From Flavobacterium sp. UBA2787 (GTDB lineage Bacteria; Bacteroidota; Bacteroidia; Flavobacteriales; Flavobacteriaceae): a DNA stretch of 64,000 bases. Where the stretch lies: positions 52,547-116,546 of the forward strand of contig DEHZ01000008.1 in assembly GCA_002352205.1 (NCBI GenBank). Reading direction: 5' to 3'. This document shows, in pieces, positions 1 through 10,357 of the stretch. A program made the translations under genes and the position numbers. Position 1 is the first letter of the stretch. Each line of letters begins with the position of its first letter. The notes under the pieces are model-generated. The model saw nothing but the letters and a program-made list of their open reading frames with translations. It had not been told where the DNA came from and ran no database searches.

Positions 1-59
1 GTTAATTAGGCATTTTGATTTATATTCGCCTATTAACTAATCAAATAATTAACTTTATC

Positions 60-431
60 ATGAAAAAAATTGTTTCTATAGTAGTACTAATGGTTGCTTT
101 TAGCTTTTCTGCAAATGCTCAATCAAATTTGAAAATGGAATCTGATTCGAATTCGAAAGATCAAAACGTTAAAGAAATGGCTTACGCTGAGTTGAGAGAA
201 CTTTCGTCCGTTGTTGAATTAACACCTGAATTAAAAAATGATTTTCTTACCTTGTTCATAATGAGAAATGAAGCCATAAATAATGCAAAATCTCATGAAG
301 AAAAAGCAGCAGTTTATGAGCGATTTGGTCAAAAACTTCTAAGCGGTTTAAGCGAACAACAAGCAATGAAATTAAAAGAAAATAAAGAGTTATATAATAA
401 GTTAACGAATATAAAATACGCTAAACAATAA
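60..431 (+). CDS. Small secreted protein of unknown function
   Basis: A 123-residue protein that opens with a clear Sec signal peptide (two lysines, a hydrophobic stretch, then SANAQ at about residue 20) and continues as a charged, probably helical domain rich in Glu, Lys and Asn. I chose the ATG at 60; a TTG further upstream would only add residues in front of the signal peptide. The mature part has no recognised motif, but length and helix-rich composition resemble small periplasmic proteins common in Flavobacteria. It ends just before a strong hairpin terminator shared with the convergent hemL. Function unknown; a periplasmic location is inferred from the signal peptide. Confidence 0.75.
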   Translation: MKKIVSIVVLMVAFSFSANAQSNLKMESDSNSKDQNVKEMAYAELRELSSVVELTPELKNDFLTLFIMRNEAINNAKSHEEKAAVYERFGQKLLSGLSEQQAMKLKENKELYNKLTNIKYAKQ

Positions 432-466
432 AAAAATCCCGGTTTAAAAACCGGGATTTTTTTTAT
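431..466. terminator. Bidirectional rho-independent terminator
   Basis: A perfect stem, AAATCCCGGTTT pairing with AAACCGGGATTT across a two-base loop, is flanked by A-runs on the left and T-runs on the right. It can therefore end transcription of the small secreted gene on the plus strand and of hemL on the minus strand. Confidence 0.9.
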
Positions 467-1752
467 AATAACTTTTTGGAAACCTTATCAATGGTATTTA
501 TTGTAAAATCTAAGTCGTGATAAGATAACGCATCAGTGATAAACCAAGTTTCATAGGCTGACGGAGCAATATAAATTCCCTCATTTAAGAGTCCGTGAAA
601 GAACTGCTTAAACAATTCATTATCTCCTCCCTTAGCAGTTTCAAAATCAATTACAGGAGTTTCATTAAAATGTACAGAAATCATTGAACCTACCCTATTT
701 ACTGTATAAACAACACTGTTTTGAGATAAAACCCTTCGAATTCCATTTTCCAAATAGGCCGTCTTTTGATCTAATCGTTGAAAAATTTCGACATCTGTAT
801 TGAGTTCTGTTAACATAGCTAAACCCGCAGCCATAGCCAAAGGATTTCCGGATAGAGTCCCAGCCTGATAAACCGGTCCTAATGGAGCCAAAAAATTCAT
901 TATTTCATTTCTTGCCGCAAATGCACCCACAGGTAATCCGCCGCCAATTACTTTTCCAAAACAAACAATATCGGCTCTAATTCCATATAGTTCTTGGGCT
1001 CCACCTCTTGCAAGTCTGAATCCGGTCATTACTTCATCAAAAATGAGTAATGTTCCGTTTTCATCACACAAGTTTCTCAAACCTTCTAAAAAGCCGCTTT
1101 GTGGTGGAATACAACCCATATTACCGGCAACGGGTTCAATAATTATAGCAGCAATCTCATTTTTATTGTTTTCAAATAATTCTCTAACATTCTCAAGATT
1201 ATTATATTTCGCTAACAATGTATCTTTTGCAGTTCCTTGCGTAACACCAGGGCTGTTTGGAATACCGAATGTACTGGCTCCACTTCCTGCCTGAATTAGA
1301 AAAGAATCGGAATGACCATGGTAACAACCGGCAAATTTGATGATCTTATCTTTTTTGGTATATCCGCGTGCGAGACGAATAGCACTCATACATGCTTCTG
1401 TTCCTGAATTTACGAAACGGATTTTATCAATGTTAGGCACCATAGAAACGGCTAGTTCTGCTATTTGAGTTTCCAATTCGGTTGGCATTCCAAAGGAAGT
1501 TCCTAGTTTTGCTCTTTCCGTGATGGCTTTTATTACCGGTTCATGAGCGTGACCAAGAATCATTGGTCCCCAAGAATTTATGTAATCGATGAGCTTATTA
1601 TTATCTTCATCAAATAAATAGGCTCCTTTGGCACTTTTTACAAAAATTGGTGTTCCTCCAACTCCTTTGAATGCTCTTACTGGAGAATTTACTCCACCGG
1701 GAATTACTTTTTCAGCCTCAGCAAACAACTTGCTGCTTCTTTGATATTGCAT
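463..1752 (-). CDS. hemL: Glutamate-1-semialdehyde 2,1-aminomutase
   Basis: PLP enzyme that converts glutamate-1-semialdehyde into 5-aminolevulinate, the C5-pathway entry to haem, in the cytoplasm. The 429 residues match the usual family length. The N-terminus has the family motif [13 protein letters not shown] (about 17-29), the PLP phosphate loop NSGTEA lies near 115-120, [10 protein letters not shown] near 237-246, and the PLP lysine is K267 in [10 protein letters not shown]. The start codon is ATG, and the stop lies in the arm of the shared terminator. The upstream neighbour, a glucosaminidase lipoprotein, is transcribed in the same direction 16 bp away, so the two may be co-transcribed, but no functional link is evident. 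Assignment is secure. Confidence 0.97.
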   Translation of the reverse strand: MQYQRSSKLFAEAEKVIPGGVNSPVRAFKGVGGTPIFVKSAKGAYLFDEDNNKLIDYINSWGPMILGHAHEPVIKAITERAKLGTSFGMPTELETQIAELAVSMVPNIDKIRFVNSGTEACMSAIRLARGYTKKDKIIKFAGCYHGHSDSFLIQAGSGASTFGIPNSPGVTQGTAKDTLLAKYNNLENVRELFENNKNEIAAIIIEPVAGNMGCIPPQSGFLEGLRNLCDENGTLLIFDEVMTGFRLARGGAQELYGIRADIVCFGKVIGGGLPVGAFAARNEIMNFLAPLGPVYQAGTLSGNPLAMAAGLAMLTELNTDVEIFQRLDQKTAYLENGIRRVLSQNSVVYTVNRVGSMISVHFNETPVIDFETAKGGDNELFKQFFHGLLNEGIYIAPSAYETWFITDALSYHDLDFTINTIDKVSKKLL

Positions 1753-1768
1753 TGGTAAATTTTTTGAA

Positions 1769-2632
1769 TTATTTTAGATAAATAACTTGACCAACAGAAA
1801 GTGAGTCTGATTTCATGTTATTATTTCGTTTTATCTCGTCGATAGAAATATTGAATTTTTTGGAAAGAGAATATAACGTATCACCTTTAGTTACTACATA
1901 TTCTCTTTCTGTTTGTTTTCCTGAGTAAACAACTTGTTTTGAAGATTTTGGCGACTTTCCTAAAACTTCCGTATCATATTGATTTAATTGATAACGTTCT
2001 ATCAAACTGATTAATTTATCAGGATACTTTGTATCTGTTGCATAGCCTGCTGCTCGAAGCCCTTTTGCCCAGGCTTTATAATCATCACTAGGTAAATCAA
2101 AAAGTGATGAATAACGGCTTCTTGTTGTGAGAAATAAAGAGTGGTCTCGGTAAGAATCTGCCGGGTCATCATATTTTCTGAAACATTCTTGAGCAGAATC
2201 ATCATCATGGCGAACGCTTGGTCCTGTCCATTCTTTATGACATTTTATTCCGAAATGATTATTAGCTCGTTTGCTTAAAGAACCTTGGCCAACTCCAGAT
2301 TCTAGTATCCCTTGAGCTAAGGTTATACTTGCCGGAATTCCATGCTGACGCATATTATCTTTAGCAATATCTTTAAAATCATCGATATATTTTAGCACCA
2401 TTTCTGTGGTTACCTTTACATTGGACGTAGCTTCCAAAACCTCTGTACTGGGTTTAGCTGAATCTTGTGAAGATTTTTGATTCGATTTGTTGGTTGTAGT
2501 CGTTTTTGCAACCGGTTTCTTAGTCGTTCGGGTAACGGGAGTACTCTTTTTGGTGGTTCGCACAACCGGCTTTGAACTTGAACAAGAGACCAATAACAAT
2601 AAACCGAAAATGAATAGCATTTTTTTAACCAT
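1769..2632 (-). CDS. LysM-containing glucosaminidase lipoprotein
   Basis: Probable peptidoglycan hydrolase of the GH73 (FlgJ/LytG-like) family. Residues 1-17 are a lipoprotein signal ending in a lipobox (LLLVSC, Cys17). A Thr/Lys-rich linker covers about 20-70, and the glucosaminidase domain covers about 75-220 with the catalytic-type glutamate E111 in [13 protein letters not shown]-terminal LysM domain (about 243-287: [17 protein letters not shown]) binds glycan. It is expected to sit on a membrane and act in the periplasm on septal or wall peptidoglycan. Its start overlaps the end of the upstream PLP-enzyme gene by 8 bp, which suggests translational coupling. Family assignment is firm; the physiological role is inferred. 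Confidence 0.92.
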   Translation of the reverse strand: MVKKMLFIFGLLLLVSCSSSKPVVRTTKKSTPVTRTTKKPVAKTTTTNKSNQKSSQDSAKPSTEVLEATSNVKVTTEMVLKYIDDFKDIAKDNMRQHGIPASITLAQGILESGVGQGSLSKRANNHFGIKCHKEWTGPSVRHDDDSAQECFRKYDDPADSYRDHSLFLTTRSRYSSLFDLPSDDYKAWAKGLRAAGYATDTKYPDKLISLIERYQLNQYDTEVLGKSPKSSKQVVYSGKQTEREYVVTKGDTLYSLSKKFNISIDEIKRNNNMKSDSLSVGQVIYLK

Positions 2633-3533
2633 CGAACTTTATTTTTTGTAATTTTCTATTTTCTAATTTGACATTCATTCCACTAATTCCTTGCAGTCCA
2701 CCAGTATGAATAGCTAGGATTTTTGAGCCATTTGGAAAATAATTTTTTTTGATTAAATCATCAATTCCAAACATCATTTTACCTGTATAAACGGGATCCA
2801 GTGGTACTTTAGTGCTATCATAAAATGAATTCATAAAATCAATCAATTCATTTGTGGTTTTAGCATAACCTCCAAAGGTATAGTCCTCTATCAATTCCCA
2901 ATTTATATTTTGGGTAAATTTACGAATATCATCGTTTAAAAAACCTCCTTCTAAAGCCGGAAAACCAATTACTTTTTGATGCTTCGAACTAGCATTTATC
3001 AAACCCGAAATTGTTCCGCCGGTTCCAACTGAGCAACAAATATAGTCAAATGCATTATCTTCTTCTGTTAAAATCTCTTTGCAACCTTGAATAGCTAGTG
3101 CATTTGTTCCTCCTTCCGGAATGAGGTAAAAGTTGTCAAACAAAGATTTTAAAGTATTTTTATAAGCATCTGAATCTTTATTTCTGTAATTTTCCCTTGT
3201 CTCAAAATAGAATTGCATTCCGTTTTGTTGTGCAAATAAAAGTGTTGGATTTTCATTTACTTTTAAAGAAAGTTCTTCACCTCGAATTACGCCAATTGTT
3301 TTAAAACCGTATTCTTTTCCTGCAAAAGCAACTGCGGCAATGTGATTTGAAAAAGCTCCTCCAAAGGTTAATAAAGCTGTTTGATCTTCTTCTTTTGCTC
3401 GAATCAAATTATACTTAAGTTTACGATATTTATTTCCTGAAATAAACGGATGAATCATATCTTCTCTTTTGATGAAAAGTGAAATCTCATTATCGAACTC
3501 TTTTATCTTCTGATTAAAAACCTCTAAAAACAT
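2625..3533 (-). CDS. ACC deaminase / D-cysteine desulfhydrase family PLP enzyme
   Basis: A 302-residue fold-type II PLP enzyme of the 1-aminocyclopropane-1-carboxylate deaminase/D-cysteine desulfhydrase family. The PLP lysine is K35 in ISGNKYRKLKYN. FGGAFSNHIAAVA near 77-89 is the substrate-binding loop, and SVGTGGTISGL near 168-178 is the phosphate-binding glycine loop. In Bacteroidota such proteins are usually annotated only at family level, and the substrate cannot be read from sequence; D-cysteine desulfhydrase activity is as likely as ACC deamination. It overlaps the downstream glucosaminidase gene by 8 bp. A TACCTTTG -7 element ends only 7 nt before the ATG, so the mRNA may be almost leaderless. 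Confidence 0.88.
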   Translation of the reverse strand: MFLEVFNQKIKEFDNEISLFIKREDMIHPFISGNKYRKLKYNLIRAKEEDQTALLTFGGAFSNHIAAVAFAGKEYGFKTIGVIRGEELSLKVNENPTLLFAQQNGMQFYFETRENYRNKDSDAYKNTLKSLFDNFYLIPEGGTNALAIQGCKEILTEEDNAFDYICCSVGTGGTISGLINASSKHQKVIGFPALEGGFLNDDIRKFTQNINWELIEDYTFGGYAKTTNELIDFMNSFYDSTKVPLDPVYTGKMMFGIDDLIKKNYFPNGSKILAIHTGGLQGISGMNVKLENRKLQKIKFDG

Positions 3534-3540
3534 AATGCTG

Positions 3541-3548
3541 CAAAGGTA
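3541..3548 (-). promoter_or_regulatory. -7 promoter element (TACCTTTG) of the PLP-enzyme gene
   Basis: The minus strand reads TACCTTTG, a match to the Bacteroidota -7 consensus TAnnTTTG, seven nucleotides before the ATG at 3533. No good -33 TTG was found at the usual spacing. Confidence 0.45.
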
Positions 3549-3563
3549 TTGAAAAGCAATTAA

Positions 3564-3593
3564 ATAAAAAAAGACAGTCCAAACGAACTGCCT
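3564..3593 (-). terminator. Rho-independent terminator of the T9SS protein gene
   Basis: On the minus strand GGCAGT pairs with ACTGTC (one G-U wobble) across an 8-nt loop, followed by a run of seven T. It lies about 25 bp after the stop codon of the T9SS cargo gene that ends at 3617. Confidence 0.75.
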
Positions 3594-3616
3594 TTTGCTA
3601 TGATTTAGAATTACTT

Positions 3617-5542
3617 TTAATTCACTCTATAAATAGAAACCTTTTTACTGATTTCCTGATTGTCTGCTGTAATTAATTTCACTATGTAAATGCTATCACT
3701 TAATCCAATTGTTGGGAAAGAATAGATTTCTTCGGCTCCTAACTTTTCTTTTGTGAAGATTAATTTACCTGTTATATCAAACAATGTAGCTGATTTTAAA
3801 TCAACTAAATTTGGATTTTTGATTGAAAGCAATTCATTTTCATTGTTTTGAACAATCATAAACTGTTCGCTTTTGATGGTTTCATTTCCTAATGTTTCAT
3901 CTAAGAAAGTAACTTCAAAGCGATCTGTTGTAGTTCCTCCCGCTGGTAAAGTTATATCTACAAAACTATTTTTGATATCATGATAGATATTCGTTTCACT
4001 ATCAAAAAGGAAAATATTTTCTGCAGCATCAAAATTGATAATATCACCCACATAAACTCTAAACGTAGATTGATTATTAGCTTTTAATGCAAATGGTATT
4101 CTTTTATTAATATCAAATGGCAATGTTGAAATCACAAACTGATTATCTTCTGTTAGAGGAAAATAAACGTCTGTTGGCAAATTCACGCCTTGACTTGGTG
4201 CGTCATAAGCATTGTCAAGACCATCATTTGCATTTGGATTGAATGCCAAAACTACTTCTCTTGTAAATTGATTATTCAAAATGGTTTGAATTCTAATTTG
4301 AGGAACTTGCAATTTAGAAAATTGAGTATAATCTGTTCCTGTTAAGTTTGGAATTTCCGGCCAATTTGTATCTGAGTCAGAACTTGTTTCAAAATTTTCT
4401 GCATTTCTTTCAAATTGAGAATTGTTTGGAATACCTTCTTTCATAAAAACGCGGTAACGGTTTCTCATTACTGCAGTACCGACAGCTACTGACCCTTTTA
4501 TTATGAATCCCTGTCCAATAGGAGAAAACATTCTGCGATAGTTTATTCCTGAATTTCCTGATGTATTATTAAATGAACCATCACCATTGTACGTATTCCA
4601 AGGAGCACTAGTATATGTTCCGGGAGAAAATGCATCAACATTATTGGGGACATAAACTCCATATCCTCCAACATAATCAGATAAAGTATGAGAAGTAGCA
4701 GGTTTCTGATGTTCCCAGAAATAAGCATTTCCATTAATAATTGGTGAAACTGAAGCAGACACAGCTCCCGTGACATAATCAACTGTACGACCATTGTTTT
4801 CTAACAAAAACAAATTCAAATTAATCGCTGATGGATATGGATTTCCGGTTAACGTACTTTCTGTATATCCAGTTCCCCCATCAACTGAGTTTCCAACGGG
4901 GATATTGATTGTTCCATCGTTTGGTTTTCCTCTAAAATCATAACGTTGGTTGTTTCCTGGGTTATTTTGAACTCCTAAAACGGTGGTATTATCTGAACCG
5001 CTAACGCCTTTCATGGTGAAACCTTGACCTGCTTCAATTGAAGTAGCTGCTGCAATATAATTCCAATTTGAATATTGATTAGTTGTTGTTAATGTATAAA
5101 TCCATCGGCTAGAAATGTTTAAGGCAGTATTAGTGCTTGAACCATTTAATCCTGTTATAATTGTTTCGCCTCCAAAAGTTGTTAATCCGGTTGGTCTTTT
5201 CAATAAAGAAATACCAAAATTAGAATTGCCAAGACTTGCAGAGGGCACTCCTACCGGCGAACACCAATAATTATAACCAAAATTGTTTGAAGTACCTTCT
5301 TGAAATGCAGATAACGTTCCTAATCCAGTATTGTTAGAACCTACTGTCGTTTTTTGCAACAATTGGCTTTCATTACGCAAATAAATATTTCCGGTGCTAG
5401 CCAAATTTACATCTTGAGTAACCGTGACATATTGGTCATTTACATATAAAAAGCTACCGGAGCTTACAAACAACTGAGCTTGGGATTGAAATCCGAAAAA
5501 AACAATTCCAATAACGATAAAAAACTTTAGTAATCTTCTCAT
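3617..5542 (-). CDS. T9SS type A sorting-domain secreted protein (641 aa)
   Basis: Secreted cell-surface or extracellular protein. It has an N-terminal signal peptide (MRRLLKFF..., cleavage near SQAQ, residue 22). The C-terminal 75 residues resemble a T9SS type A sorting domain: a LFDITGKLIFTKE strand and a lysine-rich final strand ending in SKKVSIYRVN. The body is a shorter relative of the C-terminal module of the three giant proteins downstream, recognisable by YNYWCSPVG (about 92), TGNPYPSAI (about 232), GQGFIIKG and a region ending FEVTFLDETLG. Many Asn, Thr and Gly residues fit an extracellular beta-rich protein. It is divergent from the first giant gene and may share its control. The substrate or adhesion target is unknown. 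Confidence 0.88.
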   Translation of the reverse strand: MRRLLKFFIVIGIVFFGFQSQAQLFVSSGSFLYVNDQYVTVTQDVNLASTGNIYLRNESQLLQKTTVGSNNTGLGTLSAFQEGTSNNFGYNYWCSPVGVPSASLGNSNFGISLLKRPTGLTTFGGETIITGLNGSSTNTALNISSRWIYTLTTTNQYSNWNYIAAATSIEAGQGFTMKGVSGSDNTTVLGVQNNPGNNQRYDFRGKPNDGTINIPVGNSVDGGTGYTESTLTGNPYPSAINLNLFLLENNGRTVDYVTGAVSASVSPIINGNAYFWEHQKPATSHTLSDYVGGYGVYVPNNVDAFSPGTYTSAPWNTYNGDGSFNNTSGNSGINYRRMFSPIGQGFIIKGSVAVGTAVMRNRYRVFMKEGIPNNSQFERNAENFETSSDSDTNWPEIPNLTGTDYTQFSKLQVPQIRIQTILNNQFTREVVLAFNPNANDGLDNAYDAPSQGVNLPTDVYFPLTEDNQFVISTLPFDINKRIPFALKANNQSTFRVYVGDIINFDAAENIFLFDSETNIYHDIKNSFVDITLPAGGTTTDRFEVTFLDETLGNETIKSEQFMIVQNNENELLSIKNPNLVDLKSATLFDITGKLIFTKEKLGAEEIYSFPTIGLSDSIYIVKLITADNQEISKKVSIYRVN

Positions 5543-5561
5543 AACTAAAAACTTAAAAAAC

Positions 5562-5569
5562 CAAATTTA
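5562..5569 (-). promoter_or_regulatory. -7 promoter element (TAAATTTG) of the 641-aa T9SS gene
   Basis: The minus strand reads TAAATTTG, a perfect TAnnTTTG, 19 nt upstream of the ATG at 5542. No clear TTG was seen at -33. It faces away from the promoter of the divergent giant gene. Confidence 0.5.
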
Positions 5570-5722
5570 ATTAAATAATTAATAAAATCATTTTTTGTCT
5601 TCGTTTTTTTTTAACAATTTAAAAAAAAGTAACTCTAAACAATCGACAAAGTGTAAGTAAATTTAACATTTGAGTATTATTTTTCTTATAAATATTTAAA
5701 TATTATGCTTTTCATCGATTTT

Positions 5723-5755
5723 TTTGTACACTTTATCGGATTTAAAATATATTTG
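5723..5755 (+). promoter_or_regulatory. Bacteroidota-type promoter of the first giant T9SS gene
   Basis: TTTG at 5723-5726 and TATATTTG at 5748-5755 are separated by 21 nt, matching the Flavobacterium/Bacteroides consensus TTTG-N(17-23)-TAnnTTTG. The ATG of the 1381-aa protein follows 47 nt later. Confidence 0.72.
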
Positions 5756-5802
5756 TGGTGTCAAAAATTAATAAATAAAAAACTCAATTAAATTAGTAAG
5801 TC

Positions 5803-8800
5803 ATGAAAAAACATTCAGCACTAATTAATAGTATAAAAAAAGAAGATTTAAGTACTAATCTTTTAACTAAGTTAATATTGGTACTATTCATAACAATAAA
5901 CTACAATTCCGTATCACAAACGGTAATTATTAATCCTGCAACAAACGGTGGATTTGAAAGTGGTACTACATTTGGAGCAAATGGATGGACTGCAACAACC
6001 GGAACATCATCTCAAAACCAATGGGTTTGTCATACTGGTGCGACTGCCGGATTTTCTGGAACAAGATGTGCTTACATTACCAACAACACATCTGCTGCTA
6101 CACCTCCACACAATTATACACTCACAACAAACCGCAGAACACATTTGTATAGAGATGTTACTTTGCCTTCAGGCGAAAGTAATATTGAGTTAAGTTTTAG
6201 TTGGATAGGTAGAGGGCAAAACTTTACAGATTATTTGAGAATATGGTTGACACCTACTTCTTATACACCAACCTATGGAACAATAATATCTGCAATAGGT
6301 TCAGCTCCAGGAGGTAGAATTTTATTAGCTTCTTATCAAAATCAAGCATCATGGACAAATACATCTATTAATTTACCAACTGCATATGCGGGTCAGACTT
6401 TTCGTTTAGTTTTTGAATGGGTAAATAATAACAGTAGCGGTACACAACCACCTGCTGCAATAGATAACATCTCATTAACTACTCAAACATACAACGATGA
6501 ATGCTCAACTGCTTTTGCATTAAGCGTTAATCCAACTTCAGTTTGTACAACGTCAACAAATGGTACAACAGTTGTAGCAACACAATCACAAAGTGGGTGT
6601 GCAGGAGTGGCCGATGATGATGTTTGGTTTAGTTTTGTAGCTACTTCAGCATTGCATTCAGTAACGGTAACACCCGATACATTAAATGATGCCGTTTTGC
6701 AAATATTTAATGGGTCATGCGGTTCTTTGTCAAGCATTGTTTGTCAAGATTTAACCGCATCAAACTCCCAAGAAGTTGCAACAGTTAGCGGATTAACAAT
6801 TGGAGCAACTTATTATTTAAGAGTTTACAGTTATGGCAGTAATTCCAGCAATCGCGGAACATTTTCAGTTTGTGTAACTACCCCTGTAGACCCTTGTGAT
6901 TCTATAACAAGTATTAGTGGTTGTGGGGCACTTACAAACGTAACAATGTCATCTGGAACAGGTCTATATCCAAATTCCACATGTGGAAATTCAACTCCTG
7001 GTTTAGAGAATATTTACTCATTTACTCCAACTGTTTCGGGAACTTTTGCTATTCAACAGTTGAATTCTTATACTACAATAAACTATCAATATAAAGCTGC
7101 GTCAGGGGGATGTAATAATACCGGATGGACATGTATTCAAGCATTAAATGGTGCTCAAACTAGTTATACTTTTTATATGTCGGCTGGAACAACTTACTAT
7201 ATTATCGTTGACCCTCAAAATAGTACTGGAGGTAATTTTAGTTTTCAAATTAACTGTTTAACCGCTGCATGTTCAGCTGGTGAAGGAATAGGAACGTCTG
7301 CTTTAGGCTGTCCTTCCGTAACATCAGGTGGATTGGGGTTAAGTGGTGCAAATCCGGACCCAATAGCATGCGATGCTACAACTACGTGTACTACTTTAGA
7401 AGCAAACTATTTAAAATTAGGGCAAACGACCAATTATACTGTTGAATCTATCGCTTATGCACCTCCTTATCAGTATGAATGTTTGGCAAATCCTGTGAGT
7501 GTAAATATTGATGACGTTTGGTCTGAAGAAATCTATTTGCCTTTTTCATTCTGTTTTTATGGCAATACATACAATTCATGTTTAATTGGCTCTAACGGAA
7601 CATTAACATTTGACACTTCAAATGCCAGTGGCTATGCTGGATGGCAATTTGCAAATAACTTGCCAAGTACTGTTGGTGCATTATTTAACAATACTATCTA
7701 TGGTGTTTATCATGATATTGACCCGAGTAAAGGTGGCACAGTTGGATGGGAGTTAATTTTCTTAGATAGTGGTTGTAGAGCATTAGTTGCCTCATGGCAC
7801 GATATCCCAATGTATTCAAATACTTGTAATTCAATTCTTTACACAGGCATGATGGTGCTTTATGAAGATTCAAACGTAATTGAAGTGTACATTGAAGAAA
7901 AAAATGTATGTCCAACTTGGAATGGCGGAAATGCTGTTGTAGGTATTCAAAATAGCAATGGTACACAAGCTGTGGTTGCTCCTAACAGAAACTCTTTAAG
8001 TACAGATTGGACTGTTACAAATGAAGCATGGCGATTTGTTCCGTCTGGAACTCCAATAACAACTTTAGAATGGTTTGAAGGATCAGGAACTAGTGGTCCA
8101 CTGATTGGCACAACTGATACAATTGAAGTGTGTCCTTCTACAACAACAACTTATACAGCTAGAGTAACCTATGAACTTTGCAATGGATCAACAGTAGTTG
8201 AAACAGATGAAACTGAAGTAGCTGTAATTGAAGATAAAATTTGGAATGGCTCTGTTGATATAGATTGGGACAAACCAAATAACTGGACACCAGCAGGAAT
8301 TCCAACCAGTTTAGATTGTGTAACTATACCTGTAACCGCAAATGATCCGGTTATAGCCGGAACAGAATATGAAGGATTAGCTAAAAATCTACGAGTATTA
8401 AACGGAGCATCATTAACTGTAAAATCAGATAATGCAATTACTGTAACAGACTGGGTTGAAGTTGAACCAACTGCTCTTTTTGAAATTGAAAATGATGCAA
8501 GTCTAGTTCAAATAAATAATGTAACGAATACAGGAAACATTTTATATAGAAGAAATGCATTCATCAGAAAATTAGATTATGTGTATTGGTCTTCTCCTGT
8601 ATCGCCTTTCCATGTTAGTGCAGTATCTCCCGGAACTTCCGCATCACTTAGATTTTTCTGGAACACAACTATTGCAAACACAAATGGAGGATTAGGAACA
8701 TGGTCTGGTGCCAATGAGAATATGATTCCAGGAAAAGGTTATATTATTCGTGGTCCAAATAATTTTGATACGACTATACAACAATTTACAGCCAATTTTA

Positions 8801-9948
8801 CGGGTGTACCAAATAATGGAAACATTAGTGTACCAATTGCTCGCGGAAGCTATACCGGACCAGATTATCCGGGAACTAATGGTGTAATTATAACAAATTT
8901 AGATGATAACTTTAACCTTATCGGAAATCCTTATCCGTCTGCTATACGTTATACTGATTTTATGGCTGCAAACCCAAATTTAGAAGGTTCTATAAGAGTA
9001 TGGACACATGGAACACTTCCAAATAACTCCACTCCAAATCCTTTTTACAGTAGTTTTGCATATAATTATACCTCAGCGGATTATATCATACATAACGGTA
9101 CTGGAACAATCAGCGGACCTGAAACGTATGACGGATATATTCCTGCCGGACAAAGCTTCTTCGTTATTATGTTAGACGGAGCAGCAACAACATCCAATGC
9201 GAATTTCACAAACTCAATGAGGGTTAGAAATAACAATGGTCAATTTTATAGAAATTCAAATACAGATGAAACGCAATCTGAAAATGCAAACAATAGAATT
9301 TGGTTAGATTTAGTAGCTCAAAGCGGAACAATGAGCAGAACATTAATTGGTTATGTAGAAGGTGCAACTTATGAAAAAGACCGCATGTTTGATGCTTATA
9401 CCAAAACTGCCAACGCTATGATTTTATATTCTTTAATTGACACCGAAAAAGCATGTATTCAAGGTAGACCATTGCCATTTGATAACAATGATGTTGTACC
9501 GCTTGGTTTTAAAGTTAGTACGGATGGAATTTATACTATAGCCATTGCTGCTGTTGATGGAATATTTTCTAATGACCAGACTGTTTATTTAAGAGATAAA
9601 ACATTAAATACAGTACATAATTTATCTGTAGACCCATATTCGTTCACCACAAATTCAGGAATTTATAACGAACGATTTGAATTGCTTTATCAAGACGAAA
9701 CATTGGGGATTGATCAGATAGAAAATTTTGGTATAAAAGTTATCACAAATGACAGAATTGTTGTTCGTTCTGGAAATGAACAAATTAAAGAAATTCAAGT
9801 TTTTGATATGTTGGGAAGAAAAGTAAATCACTACTATTCTGTTAATGTGAATGAATTCGCCCTGAACGAGCAAAAAAGTAATCAAACCTTACTACTCAAA
9901 ATTACTACTGAAAATGATAATATAACAATCAAAAAAATCTTGTTTTAA
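5803..9948 (+). CDS. Giant T9SS-secreted multidomain protein (1381 aa)
   Basis: Probable surface adhesin or extracellular protein. An extended N-terminus precedes the hydrophobic signal core (cleavage near SVSQ, about residue 39). Residues about 45-225 resemble a MAM/carbohydrate-binding jelly roll (GGFESG...IDNISL). Residues 231-360 and 365-485 look like PPC-type beta domains (DDDVWFSF). Residues 490-800 are Cys-containing and nearly duplicated in the 1428-aa paralogue. A C-terminal module starts near 817 (WNGS...NNWTPAGIP) with LDYVYWSSPV near 924 and GNPYPSAI near 1040. The last 75 residues form a T9SS type A sorting domain. No catalytic motif was seen. It is first of three tandem relatives, each with its own upstream region, and ends at a clear terminator. 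Confidence 0.88.
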   Translation: MKKHSALINSIKKEDLSTNLLTKLILVLFITINYNSVSQTVIINPATNGGFESGTTFGANGWTATTGTSSQNQWVCHTGATAGFSGTRCAYITNNTSAATPPHNYTLTTNRRTHLYRDVTLPSGESNIELSFSWIGRGQNFTDYLRIWLTPTSYTPTYGTIISAIGSAPGGRILLASYQNQASWTNTSINLPTAYAGQTFRLVFEWVNNNSSGTQPPAAIDNISLTTQTYNDECSTAFALSVNPTSVCTTSTNGTTVVATQSQSGCAGVADDDVWFSFVATSALHSVTVTPDTLNDAVLQIFNGSCGSLSSIVCQDLTASNSQEVATVSGLTIGATYYLRVYSYGSNSSNRGTFSVCVTTPVDPCDSITSISGCGALTNVTMSSGTGLYPNSTCGNSTPGLENIYSFTPTVSGTFAIQQLNSYTTINYQYKAASGGCNNTGWTCIQALNGAQTSYTFYMSAGTTYYIIVDPQNSTGGNFSFQINCLTAACSAGEGIGTSALGCPSVTSGGLGLSGANPDPIACDATTTCTTLEANYLKLGQTTNYTVESIAYAPPYQYECLANPVSVNIDDVWSEEIYLPFSFCFYGNTYNSCLIGSNGTLTFDTSNASGYAGWQFANNLPSTVGALFNNTIYGVYHDIDPSKGGTVGWELIFLDSGCRALVASWHDIPMYSNTCNSILYTGMMVLYEDSNVIEVYIEEKNVCPTWNGGNAVVGIQNSNGTQAVVAPNRNSLSTDWTVTNEAWRFVPSGTPITTLEWFEGSGTSGPLIGTTDTIEVCPSTTTTYTARVTYELCNGSTVVETDETEVAVIEDKIWNGSVDIDWDKPNNWTPAGIPTSLDCVTIPVTANDPVIAGTEYEGLAKNLRVLNGASLTVKSDNAITVTDWVEVEPTALFEIENDASLVQINNVTNTGNILYRRNAFIRKLDYVYWSSPVSPFHVSAVSPGTSASLRFFWNTTIANTNGGLGTWSGANENMIPGKGYIIRGPNNFDTTIQQFTANFTGVPNNGNISVPIARGSYTGPDYPGTNGVIITNLDDNFNLIGNPYPSAIRYTDFMAANPNLEGSIRVWTHGTLPNNSTPNPFYSSFAYNYTSADYIIHNGTGTISGPETYDGYIPAGQSFFVIMLDGAATTSNANFTNSMRVRNNNGQFYRNSNTDETQSENANNRIWLDLVAQSGTMSRTLIGYVEGATYEKDRMFDAYTKTANAMILYSLIDTEKACIQGRPLPFDNNDVVPLGFKVSTDGIYTIAIAAVDGIFSNDQTVYLRDKTLNTVHNLSVDPYSFTTNSGIYNERFELLYQDETLGIDQIENFGIKVITNDRIVVRSGNEQIKEIQVFDMLGRKVNHYYSVNVNEFALNEQKSNQTLLLKITTENDNITIKKILF

Positions 9949-10357
9949 AATTAAACACTCTTTTTTAAGAATAATAAAAGATAAAATTAAAATAACCTTA
10001 ACCGTCTGAAAAATCAGGCGGTTTTTTTTTGATACACTGACAAATTTAACATTTTTAACTTTTCATCGAGTTTTACTAATCATTCAACGATTATTTATTG
10101 TAAACAACTCACTATCAACTAAATTTACTCAACAATTTCCAAAAATACCTCCCAAAAATCATTTTAGTTGAATATATCCATTTAACTAAAATCTGATATG
10201 AAATTGTTATTCCAAATTCCATTTTCATATAAAAATCATTAAAACAATGTGATCCCCAATTCATATTGCATAATGACAATTCCGCTTTTCTAATCATAAT
10301 TGATTTGAAAAGTTCCAAATTCAACTATTTACTTTTTATATCTAAACCGTATAGATT
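9949..10357. other. 409-bp intergenic region between two giant genes
   Basis: It holds the terminator of the upstream gene (10001-10031) and otherwise AT-rich sequence. A possible weak promoter for the next gene is TTTG at 10304-10307, 22 nt, then TACTTTTT at 10330-10337, which has one mismatch to TAnnTTTG. The minus-strand reading frame of 69 codons here has no protein-like features. Nothing else was recognised. Confidence 0.5.
10001..10031 (+). terminator. Rho-independent terminator
   Basis: ACCGTCTGA pairs with TCAGGCGGT (one wobble pair) over a four-base loop and runs into nine T. It is placed about 50 bp after the stop of the 1381-aa gene. Confidence 0.88.

Noticed and set aside
10115-10324. 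69-codon minus-strand frame between two giant genes
   Set aside because: No protein-like features, unusual composition, no start-site signals, and lies in AT-rich intergenic DNA.
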